From NCBI GenBank assembly GCA_035772735.1, contig JASDFA010000003.1, forward strand, positions 57,904,501 through 57,968,500: DNA of 64,000 nt. The letters are read 5' to 3'. Source of the DNA: Datura wrightii. Taxonomy: Eukaryota > Streptophyta > Magnoliopsida > Solanales > Solanaceae. The notes beneath the pieces were generated by a model. The model was not told the origin of the DNA. It saw only the letters and a program-made list of their open reading frames with translations, and searched no databases. Below, piece by piece: positions 11,663-23,037 of the stretch. The number at the start of each line of letters is the position of its first letter. Within the stretch, counting starts at the first letter, position 1. Made by a program: the position numbers and the translations under genes.

Positions 11663-13192
11663 TTCCTAGCATTTTTATGCTAAAGAGCTCCAAGTTTGAG
11701 ATACGCGAGTTATGTCTTCCTGTTCATAAGTTACGTTGAGATGTGATATGATGTACAACGAATGAGGTATTCTCACAATTCTTGATATGAAAGTATGAAA
11801 GTCAAACGAATATAAGCACAAAATGAATGTTAACATTGTTGATGGAAAATGTTAAGTTATTCCTCTCTACTCCTCATGTTAGTATTGCTAGGAGATTTTT
11901 AAAATCATGAACGTGTGTCTACACAGTCTTTATGATATTCCAGTCCTAGGAACTTCCCTAGAATTTATTCACAACATATGTATGTATTTTAAATGCTAAA
12001 TGAAAGACCTATATGTGTATGGCATAATTGTAGTATTTGGGATCGTGGTAAGATCACACATGTTAAAGTTACTGAGTCAGCATATTTCATGGTTGTCAGT
12101 ATATTGATAGTCTGTATGAGCCCCATAGCTCCATTTATGATTGTAATTGAGATTTATTTTTATTTTACCCTGTAATGATACACCGGCTGGAGATATCCTT
12201 ATTTTATCCCGGTATGATACACCGGCTGGAGACATTTTATTTTACCCTGATGTGGTACATCGACTGGATATATTTTTATTTTACCCCGGTATGGTACACC
12301 GATTGGAGATATTTTGATTTTACCCCGGTGTGGTACACCAGCTAGAGATATTTTGATTTTACCCCGACATGTTACACCAACTGGACGAATTATATATATG
12401 GATTTATGGTTCCTTGGTCGCTGACATTACAACTATAGTTTCTTTCTTGTGCATTTCTTAATTGCATTTTCACCTCAAGATAGAGTTATTCTCAGGGTTC
12501 AGTTACCAGGATTCCAGGTTGTACTATTCCTTATTCCTGGTTCAATAATCTTGAGTTCACTTATGTTATAGTGAGTTTGTTATCAATTGTAGGTTGTAGA
12601 GTAACAAGTTATATCTATCCTTTATATGTTATGTGCTGAGTCAGTTATTACAGGATTGTTATCTCATGTTTACAGTTTCAGCCTTACATACAAGTACATT
12701 TCATTTGTACTGATGTCCCTTCGCTTGGGGACCTGTGATCATGCTGCAGATGAAGGTATAGGTCGGGATAGCTAGTTCTGCTAGCAGTTCGTGAGATCAA
12801 CGGATGTGTTGGTATGCTCCCTTCTTCCTGGAGCTAGGGATTAGTTATTTATTCTTATGTTTATAGATGCAGTTATGGGTAGGTCGGAGCCCTGTTCCGA
12901 CCAGCAGTCAGTTTACTCTTTAGAGGCTTTGTTGACTTAGTATGTACAGTGTTATTCAGTTTGTGGCCTCATCAGCTCATTGTTGCTGGGTTTAACATAC
13001 TTATTGCCTTGGTTGCATTTCAATTGCTTACCCTGTATTGTAGAGACCTTATGGGTCCAGTTTTAATCCAGTTGATTGTGACAGGTGGCCTGGATGGCCT
13101 AAGTGTTACAGTTACAGATGTCATATAGCTGGCTTCTCGATCAATCATGAATCGAGTGCCAGTTGCCCCTACCCCAATTTTGGGGCGTGACA
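11663..13192 (+). mobile_element. B: truncated 5' LTR (last 1.53 kb only)
   Basis: The sequence is collinear with 17409-18940, the end of the full LTR, and ends GGGGCGTGACA before a PBS. It lacks TG at its left edge and lacks the first ~2.8 kb present at 14597-17408. It is therefore a truncation product, not a complete short LTR. It holds the 38-bp tandem repeats at 12160-12390. Confidence 0.85.
12160..12390 (+). repeat. 38-bp tandem repeat, 6 copies, in B LTR (left copy)
   Basis: Six degenerate units share TTATTTTACCCCGGTATGGT and ACACCGGCTGGAGATA. The same number of units occurs in the right-hand LTR at 17908-18140, so the array predates insertion of B. Confidence 0.88.
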
Positions 13193-13419
13193 TACTTGGT
13201 ATCACAACAAAGTCATATCCTAGGGAGTCCACAAGTCGTGTCTAGTAGAGTCTTTCTTATGAGTATGTTGTGCACCATACTTATAATCAGGAGGCTACAA
13301 GGCATTTAGGAGTTGTTTCACTTTGTTAATTAGTAGATCGTGCTATAGAGCAAAGATATAAGGGGTGTTTGAAATCTAAATAATGCTTATGTTTTAGAAT
13401 TCCCCTGGAGTAAGGCAGA

Positions 13420-14300
13420 TGGCTACGAGTTTTATCGGCACTGATGCTTGAAAGGGTCCTAGTCTCCCTCCCGTCGATCTGAGAAATAGGTTATATGCTC
13501 AAGTGATTTTTGTTTTACTCCCTGTGTTACAGTTTCTCTAGTTCCAGTCAGAGCTACCGTGGGAAGGGATTCAGCCCATCATGTTGTCCCAGTTTCAATA
13601 GAGCCAGGAGGAGGTAGAGTTGTTTCTCCTCCAACACCTTCCGTTATATCAAAGGGATGAGATTTTGAGAAAGCATTTCAGATGTTAACCTGAGTAGTAA
13701 AGTTTCAAAATCAATAGTTGAAATTAATAACAGGGTCCACAGGAAATACTTTTGAGAGCTCTAGTGCCTAGGAGTTTTGAGCCTAAATCCCCTAGCCTTC
13801 AGGAATCAATACTTACCATGGGAACTTCGACGTGTTCGAGCTAATCAGTTTTTGTACCTGAAGCAGGGCAGCATGAGTATTCACGAATATAGTCTCAGGT
13901 TTAATTATTTGGCCTAATATGCTTTATATAGGGTGCAAAATACAAGGGATAGAGTATATAAATTAAATTAGGTTTAGGACTCCACCTAGTTTGAGAGTGT
14001 TTGGGAATTTCTACCCAGACAGATATGTCTATTGCTCGGATAAAAGCATTTTATGAGAAGATAGAGGAATCTAATTCACCATCTCTAAGACCAACAAAGA
14101 AGTAGAATAAAGTGGGGAGACCAGGTCAACAGGATCATTTAAGGCCCCATGTAGTGTTTCAAGGCCCCAAGTGGTCAGACATTCAGTTTCTCCCGGAGAT
14201 TTAGTTCCTTCTTTGTCCCTAGATCAGGCTTTAGTTTCTATTATCAGGACCATCAATAATAGGCCGTGGTAAAAGCAAGGGTAAAAGCGCAGCTTCAGAT
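13420..14300 (+). pseudogene. B gag remnant
   Basis: Across several frames, pieces resembling gypsy Gag can be read: RRVRANQFLYLKQGSMSIHEYSL (read over 13830-13900), then RFNYLA and RDRVYKLN. These match the FxxLxQGxMxVxEYxxRFxxLA region of related capsids. Numerous stops and frame changes prevent any product. No start codon can be chosen with confidence. The remnant fixes the orientation of B as plus. Confidence 0.6.
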
Positions 14301-14562
14301 TTAACATTGATCTTGTATCTTAAGTAGTGAATGGAAAGTGGTATTGGAGTTAATCATCTGTCATGGTGGTGAATAAATTTGCTTATGGTTAGAAAAGTTC
14401 ATCGATTATGTGGTGTTAAGGCACATCTGTCTTATGTTAGATAAATAGATTGAGTTGAATAAGTATAGTTTGACATGAAGCAAAGACTGGAAAGGATATG
14501 TTTACGAATATATGGAATGTATGTTTATGACGGAAGGCAAGGATGAGTTAAAGGTGTTATGA

Positions 14563-14596
14563 CATTCGAGGATGAATGTTTCTAAGGGGGAGATGA
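14563..14596 (+). other. Pre-PPT stem-loop and PPT of B
   Basis: CATTC-G-AGGA-T-GAATG (14563-14578) forms a stem around an AGGA loop, followed by CTAAGGGGGAGATGA and the LTR start TGTTACACC at 14597. It matches the arrangement in T6 (54891-54923) and family A. Confidence 0.7.
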
Positions 14597-17500
14597 TGTT
14601 ACACCCCAAAAAAATTTTGGTGATTATTTGATGTTTGTATGCTATGTTAAGGGAATTATGGGTTGTAATTGATCGTAGATGACAAGGGAAATGTGTACGA
14701 ATGGAAAAGCAAAGAGTGTATGAAGTTTATAAGTTAGGGTCAAGCTTAAATGACCATATCTCCCAATATATAATAAACTATAATCCCCAAAACCTATCAA
14801 CATAAAGGTATTTGAGTCTAGTTTTCAAAACATCAAACCGCTTGTCAATCGGAGCTGGGAGTAAAAAGTTATCGGCATTTTACTAAAGCCCTGTTAAGCA
14901 GTGACGTAAGCACCGCCTCCACCGCCTTACCCCTATTTATTTAAGTTGTTTGCTGGTCAAATCATATCACTCCTATCCAAATTCTAGCTTCTTGCTTAGG
15001 GTACACTTTTCTCTGTATTTTACAGAAAAAAACCAAGACAAATCAAGGAAAATCATCAAACAAAAATTCAAGCCAAGTGAAGAAGATCATTGCAAAGTTG
15101 AAGAGAGGCACTAGTGAGTCTTGTTGTTGCGTTTTTGAAGCATGTTTCTGATGTTTTTTTCTTCGTTTTTGGAGCATTACTAAGCTGAATATATACTCTC
15201 TCTTTTTAATGGTTGTATTCAATGGAAGAGGTAAGGATTCTATCCTTTAAACATACCAAAAATCTTAGCTAAAAGCTTGAAAATTGGAAGCTAAGCTAGG
15301 TTCTTTTTTCAAGTGTCTTTAGCTGAAGTTTCTGCCATTCTTTGGGAAGTGAAGCTGCTGTGTTTGCAACCATGTTAAGATTCCTAGATACTCCATCTTA
15401 GTAGGACTTGAAGACAAGAAAAGGGTAACCATTTCTAGCTATTAAACTTGCAAGAATTTCCTTAGCTAAAGCTAGAAGTTGAAGTTGGTTTTGTGCTCAT
15501 TTTTGGTGTGTTTCTGGGTGAAGTTTCTGCCCGTTTTTAGAGGTTGATACAGCTATGTTTTTCTGGGAATATACTCCTTTTATTCTGGGGAGTAATCACA
15601 ATAAAATCTAGGTAAGTTCACCCTTCCATTTTTTCCCCTTAAATGCTGTGGAAACAAGTTAAAACAAAGTAATGAAATGTTGTTTTGTATTGTTGTTATG
15701 GCTTCTGGTTGGATGACATTTTGTCTAGGAAATTGGATCAAACCAGGATTTTTACATGATGGTAACTTCAAGGAATTGAAGAATACTAAACATGGTTGTT
15801 GGAGGAAAGAAGCGACTAAGAAAAACTCATCGAAACAAGGCATGTAAGGTGCTCTTTGTCTCTTGATTTCAAGCACGACCTCATGCCGCGGATGAATCCA
15901 GCATTACCCTGTACTTAATTTATGTACCAGCATATTATGGTTCTTCCCTGTTCTTAGAATTACTTGGTATTACGTTATGTATTTGCTAAAGAGTTGGAAC
16001 ACATGAGTGTGAACTGAAGAGGGAAATTGCCTTCGATTATGGTCATAGTTGTAAATTGAGTATGAAGTCCCCTCAGCGTGGGCACTATGAGCTGGTCCTT
16101 TATAGTATGTTATATATTAGTGGTGTGAAAGGAGTTCACATCAGGGTTTCTAAGGAATTTGGCAAACATGGCAAGACGACGACGCACGAACAAACCTAAC
16201 ATTTGAAATTGCTTTTAACTCAATAAGGGCTAACAAGGGTAACGAAATGGAATTGCCTTAAAATAGTTACCTACCCTATTATATGTATGTTTTAAGGTGC
16301 TTAGTTCCATGATAGGCCCCGATCTCTCTCCCTTAAGCTAAGCGACTAATTAACGCATTTCTTCATTAACCGATATGTTAAACTTGAAAAATAGAACTCA
16401 AATGTGTAAACTATTGATATTTCTATAGAACCATCTTTATGGGAAGGTTATGCACAGTATCTTCATGTTATCAGGTTATACGAAAACCATAATATATGTA
16501 TACGCTTATGCTTACATTCAAGTTACACGCTAAGGCGGCAAGGAATGCTATTAGAAAGTCGCAATGTGTTTATTAGAGCACTTGAGTTATCTAGACCTCC
16601 TGAGAATTGTTTAAGGCTTTAACTACACATGTTGCACGTTCTTTAAAAGTTGTATATGTGTATGGAGGTTAACCCAAGTGTAAAATTTGAGGCGCTAGTA
16701 GCATAGGAAAGATGAGAGTAAATGTTAGACCTTTTAAGGTAATATGTGAGTTATATGCTCTCTACCTGTAGTTGATTTCAGAAAACCTTTGAACGACGTT
16801 AAAATATGAGAGACGAGGTTTAATAGATAAGGTTGGCAATTAGGTGAAAAGATAAGTGCGTATAAGAATTGCTGAAATACTGAACGCGAGAGTAAATAAT
16901 TAAGTGTGGAATGATGAATCCTATTTGAATAAGAAGTTAAGATTAATACGAAAAGTATAGATAAAGGTTGTTAACTTAGATGATAAGGGTTACAATTATG
17001 AATGAGTTACGTAAATGGATTGTAAGATTTACCCTATCCTAAAGATGTTTAGCGAAAGAGTTATAAATAAAGTTGTTTATGTTCAGTTTGTGTTAAGTTG
17101 ATGAAAGAACAGTAAAGTGTTAACTTATTATGAAATGATTAGAATCAAATATTTTTGAGATAGTAACTCAAGTTAAAGAGAAATTCTTCATCATACTTTT
17201 TAAACAATTATCTTTTATTATTTGTTCTAAGAGTTGGATTAACTTTTTTCAAGTTTTAAAGGATTTTTTTGGAAGTTTCTATACTGTTCATAATGCTACT
17301 AAGCTTTCAAAGCTCCTCATATATTGCAAAGTTTCACACGAGGCTTTCCTATGTTGTCTAGAGCATGACTATAAGTCTCTATTTACCTTAAGGCAGCCTC
17401 TAGACAGTTGCCTAGCATTTTTATGCTAAAGAGCTCCAAGTTTGAGATACGCGAGTTATGTCTTCCAGTTCATAAGATACGTTGAGATGTGATATGATGT

Positions 17501-18940
17501 ACAACGAATGAGGTATTATCATAATTCTTGATATGAAAGTATGAAAGTCAAACGAGTATAAGCACAAAATGAATGTTAACATTGTTGATGGAAAATGTTA
17601 AGTTAAGCTATTCCTCTCTGCTCCTCATGTTAGTATTGCTAGGAGATGTTTAAAATCATGAACGTGTATCTACACAGTCTATGATATTGCAGTCCTAGGA
17701 ACTTCCCTAGAATTCATTCAACGCATATGTATGTATTTAAATGCTAAATGAATGACCTATATGTGTATGGCATAATTGTAGTATTTGGGGTCATTGTAAG
17801 ATCACACATGTTAAAGTTACCGAGTCGGCATATTTCGTGGTTGTCAGTATAGAGATAGCCTGTATGAGCCCCATTAGCTTCATTTATGATTGCGATTGAG
17901 ATTGATTTTTATTTTACCCTGGTATGATACACCGGCTGGAGATATCTTTATTTTACCCGGTATGGTACACCAGCTGGAGATATTTTTATTTTACCCTGGT
18001 GTGGTACATCGGATGGAGATATTTTTATTTTACCCCGTATGGTACATCGCATGGAGATATTTTTATTTTACCCCGGTGTGTTACACCGGCTCGAGATATT
18101 TTTATTTTACCCCGGTGTGTTACACCAGCTGGACGAATTTTATATATGGATTTATGGTTCCCGGTCGCTGGCCTTACAATTATAGTTTCTTTATTGTGCA
18201 TTTCTTAATTGCATTTTCACCTTATTATAGAGTTATTATTACGGTTCGGTTACTAGGATTCCAGGTTTTTACTATTCCTTATTCCTCATTCAGTTATCTT
18301 GAGTTCACTTATGTTATAGTGAGTTGTTATCACTTTCAGGTTACAGAGTAACAGGTTATATCTATTCTTTATATGTTATGTGCTGAGTCAGTTATTGTAG
18401 GATTGTTATCTCATGTTTACAGTTTCAGCCTTACATACCAGTACATTCTATTTGTACTAACGTCCTTTCGCTTGGGGACCTGCATTAATGTCGCAGATGT
18501 AGGTAGAGGTCGGGATTACCAGTTGCAGTAGTAGTTCATGAGATCAACAGATGTGTTGGTATGCTCCTTTCTTCTTGGAGCTAGGGCTTAGTTATTTATG
18601 CTTGAGTTTTGAGATGCGGTTATGGGTAGGTCAGAGCCTTTTTCTACCAGCAGTCAGTTTACTCTTTAGAGGCTTTGTGGACTTAGTATCTACAGTGTTA
18701 TTTAGTTTGTGGCCTCGTCGGCTCATTGTTGCTTGGTTTAGCATAATCATTGCCTTGGTTGCATTTCAGTTGTTTACCCTGTACTGTTGAGACCTTATGG
18801 GTCAATTTTTTACTCCAGTTGATTGTGACAAGTAACCTGGATGGCCTATGTGTTACAGTTATAGATGTCATATAGCTGGCTTCTTGATCAATCATGAATC
18901 GATTGCCAGTTCTGCCCTACCTCGATTTTGGTGCGTGACA
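14597..18940 (+). mobile_element. B: full-length 3' LTR (4.34 kb)
   Basis: The LTR starts TGTTACACCCC just after the PPT and ends GTGCGTGACA at 18940; the outer bases form the usual gypsy inverted ends. At 4344 bp it is long for an LTR. A TATA-like TATTTATTTAAG lies near 14934. It has no coding content; frames at 17890-18351 and 18551-18790 come from tandem repeats and LTR sequence. The right flank is element C, not T2, so the two sides of B do not match. Confidence 0.82.
17908..18140 (+). repeat. 38-bp tandem repeat, 6 copies, in B LTR (right copy)
   Basis: This is the partner of the array at 12160-12390, with units such as TACACCGGCTGGAGATATTT. Unit-by-unit differences between the two arrays could help date B. 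Confidence 0.88.
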
Positions 18941-19281
18941 TTCATTTTTACTATATTTGTGAGTGGGGGACTTCATTTGTTGTAAGGGTACATGGTTTGT
19001 GTTTAAATTTGTCAGTGGTCTGTATAAAAAGCATTGGTGATGACTTCACTATATGTTAATAACTAGATGACATATGTTGATCCCTGTTTATCATGTTTTG
19101 TGTTGCTTATAGTGCATGTGTTGATTTGGTTCACTGGAAAAGGTCAAAAGCTTTTTGAGTCTAGAGTTCAAGTTTTGGTTGATGTTGGCTGCAGTATCCT
19201 AGGTTTATTTTCTAGTTAAGCATCGTGTTTAGTTTTATTTTCTTTGCTTGAGGACATGCAAAAGTATTATGTTGAGGGTGT
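18941..19281 (+). mobile_element. C: internal 3' end, hairpin and PPT
   Basis: This non-coding tail of an Athila/Tat-like element ends in a stem-loop TTTGC-T-TG-AGGA-CA-T-GCAAA (19243-19262), then TATTATGTTGAGGGTGT, the weakened PPT, before the LTR. The left side is cut at B, and no gene is seen. Confidence 0.65.
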
Positions 19282-20964
19282 TGATGTGCTATGAGTTTAT
19301 AGAACTTTTGACGCTTAAAACTGAGAAAATAACATGAACTTAGGTATGTTTATATGGATATAAGGCACTTTTACTTTGATTTCAGGGAAAATAAGTGTTG
19401 GAGAAACAATGTGCAAAAGAAGCTTAAAAATTCATAAAATCAGCCAAGTACATGTCTTAGTACGAGTCGTACCTTGATTGTACAAGCCGTACTGAGAACC
19501 GTGGTGAATGTCAGAAGGTTGAATTAAGAGGAAGACAACATATGACTCTTAATATGAGTCGTTCCAAGATTGTATGAGCCATAACTGGAGTCATGGAATT
19601 ATTCAGAGAAATTTGTATGAAGGCAGTCTCTTTGCACGATGGACTCATGGATCGTAGAACCAATATACAACCCATACGATGAGCCGTGGTGATCTTCAGA
19701 AGATTCTTCAATACTAGGAAGAATTTTAGATACGACAAACAGTTCGATTCGTAGCAGGAAGGAACGAGGCGTACTACAACACTCGTGGAAAATTTCAGAA
19801 GATGTCAGAGTTCTCAGAGCCAAACCGCGGAAGCATTCTACGACTCGTAGGATTGTGGTACGAGTCGTACCAGCTTGCCAACACTTAAACAAATATGCAA
19901 GAGCCAACAATGTATGAGAAGCAGGCACGACCCATACAATCCTGTTAGGGGTCGTAGGTCCAGTCGTGACATAGTCAACACCAGATATGGAAAATTCACC
20001 ATTAGCTTAGGAAAAGGTTTCTAATGTCTGTATAAATAGCTTTTATATTTTATTTTAGTAAGAAAAGATAGAAATGAAGAAGTAGACGTGTGAAGAATAT
20101 TATTTTGTGAACTTTTATCATGTTTTGGAGTGCAATTCTTGGGATCAAATTCTTGATTTCTTATATTGTTCTTGAGATTGTTCTTTAATATTCAAATCTG
20201 ATTTTCTTCCAATTGTTGTTGTAAGTATTTATTAATGTGTTTTTCTATGAATGAAAACTATAATTTTACAACAATGAGAGGCTAAAACCTCCACAACTAG
20301 GGGTTATGGGAACTATGGTGGATTAACAAAACAGGGTTACACAAAAGTGATTCAAAATCAATGCTAAATGCTTGTATTGTATTATCTTCATCTTTAAATT
20401 TTTCTTAATGGTGTACAACATCAGGACTTGCCCGAATTCTTTACTTGATTGAACCAAGAGAAGTAGAGATTAGGAAAAGAGAATTACAACAAAGCCTTGG
20501 TCTTTACGATCTTTTATTAACTTGAGTTATCGTCGCAGGATAGTTAAATTTGAAACATATTAATAACAGTTAGTTTGAAATCGCTCATGATACCTGACTC
20601 AGTGATTTAGTATAGTCATCCAATAGGGATGAACTAGTCATTTGGATGAACCATAGTTATCAGTTCTACAAGTAAGCATTGGGATTGATCATGTGTGTAT
20701 ATCCGAATAGTTATGAACCCATGGGGAACACTTTGTCCTAATTGTTTGCAAATATTGATTTAAATCATGAATATAACTTTGTTTTATTATTGTTTTATTT
20801 AAAACCCCCCAATTTGGTGATAACTGACTAACAAGTTCAATTACCAGTATTAGTTTAGATCTTACCGTATTACCTGTGGGTTCGACCCCAACCTCTTAGT
20901 TGGGTTCTTTATTGACAATGTTCGTTTCATACTTTATCAAGAAGTGTGAGTTGGAGTGTTATCA
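19282..20964 (+). mobile_element. C: 3' LTR (1.68 kb)
   Basis: The LTR starts TGATGTGC and ends GTGTTATCA, so the ends are TGAT/ATCA. Near its end it has 'cctgtgggttcgacccc', the type of ending seen in Athila-like LTRs. It interrupts the protease of D1 at 20964/20965. Palindromes with the core ACGAGTCGT lie at 19460-19871. Frames at 19511-19928 are shadows. Confidence 0.78.
19460..19871 (+). repeat. ACGAGTCGT-core palindromes in the C LTR
   Basis: There are three strong copies: GTACGAGTCGTAC (19460-19472), CTACGACTCGTAG (19838-19850) and GGTACGAGTCGTACC (19857-19871). Several decayed copies such as ATGAGTCGT lie between them. The 9-base core is the same as in T LTRs, although the flanks differ (GTAC instead of CCAC). 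Confidence 0.75.
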
Positions 20965-21294
20965 GTCACCAACAGGTGTAGATACAGAAAATGGTCGTTG
21001 AAGCAATTCTACTGTTGTACCAAATTTTTGTGCCACTAATGGAGTAACATAAGACAAGGTAGAACCTGGATCTAGAAAAGCATAAATTGGGTGAGAGCAA
21101 ACATCCAACATACCTGTCATAATATTTGGTGATGACTCTGACTCATGTTGCCCTAGTAAGATATAAGTGCGATCCGGAACACTACCAGAACTGGATGCCC
21201 CTGATCTACCTCTGCCCCTGCTGGCTGGAGATAAGGGCCTGAGGTGCTGGAATATGTGATCCTGCTGAGGACCTGTTCTGCTGGTCCCGGTCAC
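20965..21294 (-). pseudogene. D1 protease fragment
   Basis: The minus-strand frame contains YAFLDPGSTLSYVTP, the retropepsin active-site region, followed by FSVSTPVGD at the cut. The upstream Gly/Ser/Arg-rich linker joins it to gag. It ends exactly where the C LTR begins, so the rest of pol has been separated and is not found in this window. It would have been the Gag-Pol processing protease. Confidence 0.85.
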
Positions 21295-22489
21295 CCTAAT
21301 CCATGGTCGAACAATCCCTCATCATATGAACCTCTTGATCATAAGTATATAAGTAGTTTAGACATATTTACACCTCCCAAAATGTCGTCGGCTGCAAATG
21401 CTATAACATAGTGCAACGAGCCTTCTCTGATTTGATCCTCTCTGCTGTTGGGAACCCGATGCTCGCGAACTCTCATCGGGACCTGATTGTCTGCGACGAT
21501 CTGCTCTACCGCCCTGCTGTTGCTAAGGTAAAGGTCTAGGTGGGCTACCTGATATCCACAGCCTGGGTCCGCGCTGAAATTTTGCCTGTATATCAGTGGG
21601 CCTGGCCCTCTGGCACTGCTCCTGATTTGCTCTTTCTACCTTATGCTGACATTGCCTAATCCCTTCAAAGTTTTGAGAAAAATCCTGAATGCGCGCAATG
21701 TCCATGTCCTCCCGTAAGGTAGCTGTAACACGGGTTTCCACATATTCTAGAACAAGCCCCATGATGAACCGATGTACCCTGGCTGGCATTGTGTCCACAA
21801 ATGCTGGTGCATATCTTTCTAAGAAGTCAAACCTCATCATATACTCTCGAACAATCATTGTACCTTGCTCCAGGTGTAGGAACTGGTCCATCCGAGCCTG
21901 TCGAATCTCTCAAGGCAAATAGTGATCTGTGAAGGCCTCTAAAAATCTAGACCAAGTTGGAAGAGGTACGTCTCTGCCTCGGGATCTCTCCCAACTCTCA
22001 CACCACAACACCGCTATGTCTCATAACTGAAATACTGCCAACTCGACTGACTCTGCGGGCATAGCATGCATCACCTTAAATATTCTCGGTAACTGATCTA
22101 GGAAGTCCTGAGGATCCTCTCCGCGGTCTATCCCAGTAAACTGTGGAGGACTTAGGGCAAGAAAATCTCTAACCCACAAACTTCTGGTTCCTCTAATAGA
22201 TTCAGCGACAACTGGTGCCACTGGCTGGCGCTGAGCAGCCATTATCTAAGCCAACATATAAACCACACTCCTAACCTTCTGATCCGATGGTATAACGATT
22301 ACTAGGGGTGGCACTGAAGTATCTACTACCCTGGGGAATCCTAGTGTGGCAGAGAATGCTGGGTAGACCGAGGTGATGTCTCCCTCTCGCCTCAGGTCGG
22401 GCTAGCTCTGAAGGTGGAACTCCGCTAGTGCCCTCTCCTGTGGCGGTATCCAACTCCCAACCAGTTGTAGTCCATCGTGTACCGGACAT
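21295..22489 (-). pseudogene. D1 gag
   Basis: The likely start is MSGTRW near 22489. The capsid region reads IRGTRSLWVRDFLALSPPQF, then MDQFLHLEQGTMIVREYMM and RFDFLERYAPAF, a typical Ty3/gypsy Gag. A zinc-knuckle remnant ALCYSICSRRHFGRC lies near 21390. In-frame stops (for example between the blocks at 21891 and 22021) and frame changes break it. The related gag leader of D2 starts near 63600. Family assignment to gypsy is firm; the clade is less certain. Confidence 0.8.
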
Positions 22490-22688
22490 TTTCTCTGTAG
22501 ATAAGTAGAGTAACATAAGCTTAGGAACTCAACCCTATACAACATAGCTCTATAGCACAATTTGAGAAGGAATAAGAGTAACAATGCCATCATGCCTCGT
22601 AACCTCCTGCCAATAGAATGTGGCGCACAACACACCCATAAACAGGACACTACTAGACATGGCTTGCAGACTCCTTAGGATACGACAT

Positions 22689-22701
22689 TGCTCTGGTACA
22701 A
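22689..22701 (-). other. D1 primer-binding site, decayed
   Basis: The minus strand reads TTGTACCAGAGCA, a mutated form of the tRNA-Met site. It is followed by the leader 'atgtcgtatcct', also seen in D2 after 63409. Confidence 0.7.
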
Positions 22702-22705
22702 AGTT

Positions 22706-23037
22706 TTTCATGCTCTACCATGGAAGGCATGACTAGCACCTAATACCACACTGGGACCTGGTTGACTTGGCTGGACATATGCACCTCTGGTGCCTTCCAT
22801 CAACTTAGAGTCAAGACAAATAGCTATATTTTGGCTGTAAGTTCAGCTTGAGGCCGACAAGGCCACATAGTAAACCTTTAAAGAAATAGCTAACCCATTA
22901 GTCAAAATAATAAAAGGATCCTATGGGGGACGACAAGACCACCATGTCGTCCAAGTCATAACAAAAGCGAAATAGGCAATCAAAAATAAACTATAGCTGA
23001 CAAGGCTGCTAACTGATAGCTAAACTAGGCCCCACAC
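22706..23037 (-). mobile_element. D1: 332-bp remnant of 5' LTR
   Basis: This matches the end of the D2 LTR (about 63060-63392) in reverse orientation, including the block with 'aggtgcatatgtcc'. It is cut on its right by the T3 LTR at 23038, so most of the LTR is missing here. Confidence 0.8.

Larger units (their letters stand above)
13193..14596 (+). mobile_element. B: short internal region without pol
   Basis: This 1.4 kb internal region starts with a weak tRNA-Met PBS (TGGTATCACAACA, 13197-13209) and ends with a PPT (AAGGGGGAGA near 14584). A degenerate gag piece lies between. No reverse transcriptase, RNase H or integrase motif is visible in any frame. B is therefore non-autonomous by deletion. 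Confidence 0.8.

Noticed and set aside
11663..13192. A complete 1.53 kb LTR pair with 17409-18940
   Set aside because: The left copy lacks TG, no target duplication exists, and a PPT followed by TGTTACACCCC at 14597 shows that the true LTR is 4.3 kb.
17890..18351. Open frame of 153 codons with repeated tyrosine/phenylalanine-rich units
   Set aside because: It is a translation of the 38-bp tandem repeats in the B LTR; overlapping frames look similar and the copy at 12160-12390 is not open in the same way.
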